A program made the translations under genes and the position numbers. Positions 61,931 through 62,546 of a stretch of DNA of 62,546 nt are shown piece after piece (the first letter of the stretch is position 1; each line of letters starts with the position of its first letter). Below the pieces are notes generated by a model. The model ran no database searches, was not told the origin of the DNA, and saw nothing but the letters and a program-made list of their open reading frames with translations. Source of the stretch: an uncultured Oxalobacteraceae bacterium (lineage in GTDB: Bacteria > Pseudomonadota > Gammaproteobacteria > Burkholderiales > Burkholderiaceae); NCBI GenBank assembly GCA_946480015.1, contig CAMLIL010000022.1, forward strand, positions 1-62,546. The letters run 5' to 3'.

Positions 61931-62353
61931 TTACGCGTGAATTTCCGGTGCTTCCGGCATCGAATCGGCCGCGTTGCTGCGCTTTAGCCACGCGGCCAGC
62001 AAGTCCATATTCCTGACCAGGATCTCCGGCCCTTCGATAAAGCCGATCTGCGTCAGGTTGCCCGCGTCGCAGGTCAGCTTGTTCACGGTCGGCGAGCGCT
62101 TGACCATCCGGTCGTAGGCCTTGAATACCTTGTGCTCCCACTTGAATAGGGCCGAATCGTTGAACTTGTTATTTTCGAAATACACCGTCACGGTCCCGTC
62201 CGGATTGCCGAATCCGACCATCCCCGAACCATTCTTGAGCGCTTCCATCACCGTTTCATCGGCTTCCGCATGCGGCGCAAACACGGCCGCCCGGCCCCCG
62301 GGATTGGGTCGTTCCATCGGAGTGTCACGCCCGAACGTGTTAAGCATCGCCAT
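61931..62353 (-). CDS. Hypothetical protein
   Basis: 140 residues, no signal peptide or membrane helix. Middle part GMVGFGNPDGTVTVYFENNKFNDSALFKWEHKVFKAYDRMV suggests a small alpha/beta domain. It begins MAMLNTFGRDTPME with gaggga upstream. I do not recognise the family; it converges with the GlcG-like gene at 6 bases. Confidence 0.65.
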   Translation of the reverse strand: MAMLNTFGRDTPMERPNPGGRAAVFAPHAEADETVMEALKNGSGMVGFGNPDGTVTVYFENNKFNDSALFKWEHKVFKAYDRMVKRSPTVNKLTCDAGNLTQIGFIEGPEILVRNMDLLAAWLKRSNAADSMPEAPEIHA

Positions 62354-62463
62354 ATCGTATCCCTCGCGCTGATTTGATTGTCACTACAGGAAATAATGTA
62401 TATAGGGGCAACTGTTATGTCCAGCAAAAACGAAAAATTAAGGCGCGGACGGGCGGCGGGTGA

Positions 62464-62492
62464 TTGCCGGGAAGGCGGGATTGCGCTATAAT
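62464..62492 (+). promoter_or_regulatory. Sigma-70 promoter for a gene beyond the window
   Basis: TTGCCG (62464-62469), a 17-base spacer and a perfect TATAAT (62487-62492). The sequence then runs about 54 bases to the window edge without a finished ORF, so the gene starts further right. The upstream stretch 62354-62463 holds nothing else I can name. Confidence 0.7.
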
Positions 62493-62546
62493 TTGGAGGT
62501 TTAGCCATTCATACACCTACCGTAGCGACTACCCACCATCCCTCAT

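Overview
The window is GC-rich bacterial chromosome with dense, often overlapping genes. The gene set (PPK1-Pst-PhoBR phosphate block, OlsB, EgtB/EgtD, LplT, long-form LeuA, several DUF families common in Burkholderiales) points to a betaproteobacterium of the Oxalobacteraceae, most like Massilia, Duganella or a relative. This assignment rests on remembered protein similarity only. I see no rRNA, tRNA, CRISPR array or intact transposase.

Layout. 1-2.7 kb: a GGDEF membrane protein with a degenerate active site, then exopolyphosphatase (ppx). 2.8-3.6 kb: a small lower-GC pair, a BPSL0067-like amidase fold and a signal-peptide partner, which may be an effector and its immunity protein. 3.8-6 kb: a SulP transporter fused to a beta-carbonic anhydrase. 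6.4-11 kb: a periplasmic binding protein translationally coupled to a hybrid histidine kinase. 11-13 kb: an Ala/Pro/Lys-rich basic protein, olsB and a small helix-turn-helix protein. 13.1-17.2 kb: an ABC importer operon (binding protein, two ATPases, two permeases) of the PhnCDE/putative selenate type. It is divergent from egtD-egtB-yihY. 20.4-22.1 kb: a lower-GC PAAR / papain-like effector / putative immunity module. It ends in an IS605-type right end (a possible omegaRNA fossil) that abuts the leuA stop codon. leuA is preceded by a leucine-rich leader peptide. 24.2-27.5 kb: selD(senC)-senB and divergent senA, the selenoneine cluster. 27.6-33.6 kb: an esterase, a DEAD-box helicase, MltD and DUF1415/DUF1289/DUF1993 proteins. 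33.9-39.3 kb: a large GGDEF-EAL protein overlapping an orphan molybdopterin hydroxylase subunit. 39.4-49 kb: mostly housekeeping genes (tsaB, rimI, a divergent uracil-DNA glycosylase-like protein, lplT, alr, radA, a PilZ protein and a glutamine synthetase homologue). 48.9-51 kb: a YopJ-like effector candidate and a 38-residue ORF. 51.1-60.5 kb: the phosphate/polyphosphate block sixA-ppk, divergent from pstSCAB-phoU-phoB-phoR, with two good Pho boxes. The end holds a patatin lipoprotein, a GlcG-like protein, a hypothetical gene and the promoter of a gene that starts beyond the window.

How the genes work together. Selenium and histidine-betaine metabolism is the most striking theme. EgtD would make hercynine. 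EgtB would turn it into the ergothioneine precursor. SelD/SenC, SenB and SenA would turn it into selenoneine. The ABC importer next to egtD may bring in the selenium source. Phosphate is the second theme: Pst import, PhoR/PhoB signalling with PhoU, polyphosphate synthesis by PPK and breakdown by PPX. The third theme is interbacterial or host interaction: two putative T6SS effector-immunity sets and a YopJ-like protein, with no secretion apparatus in the window.
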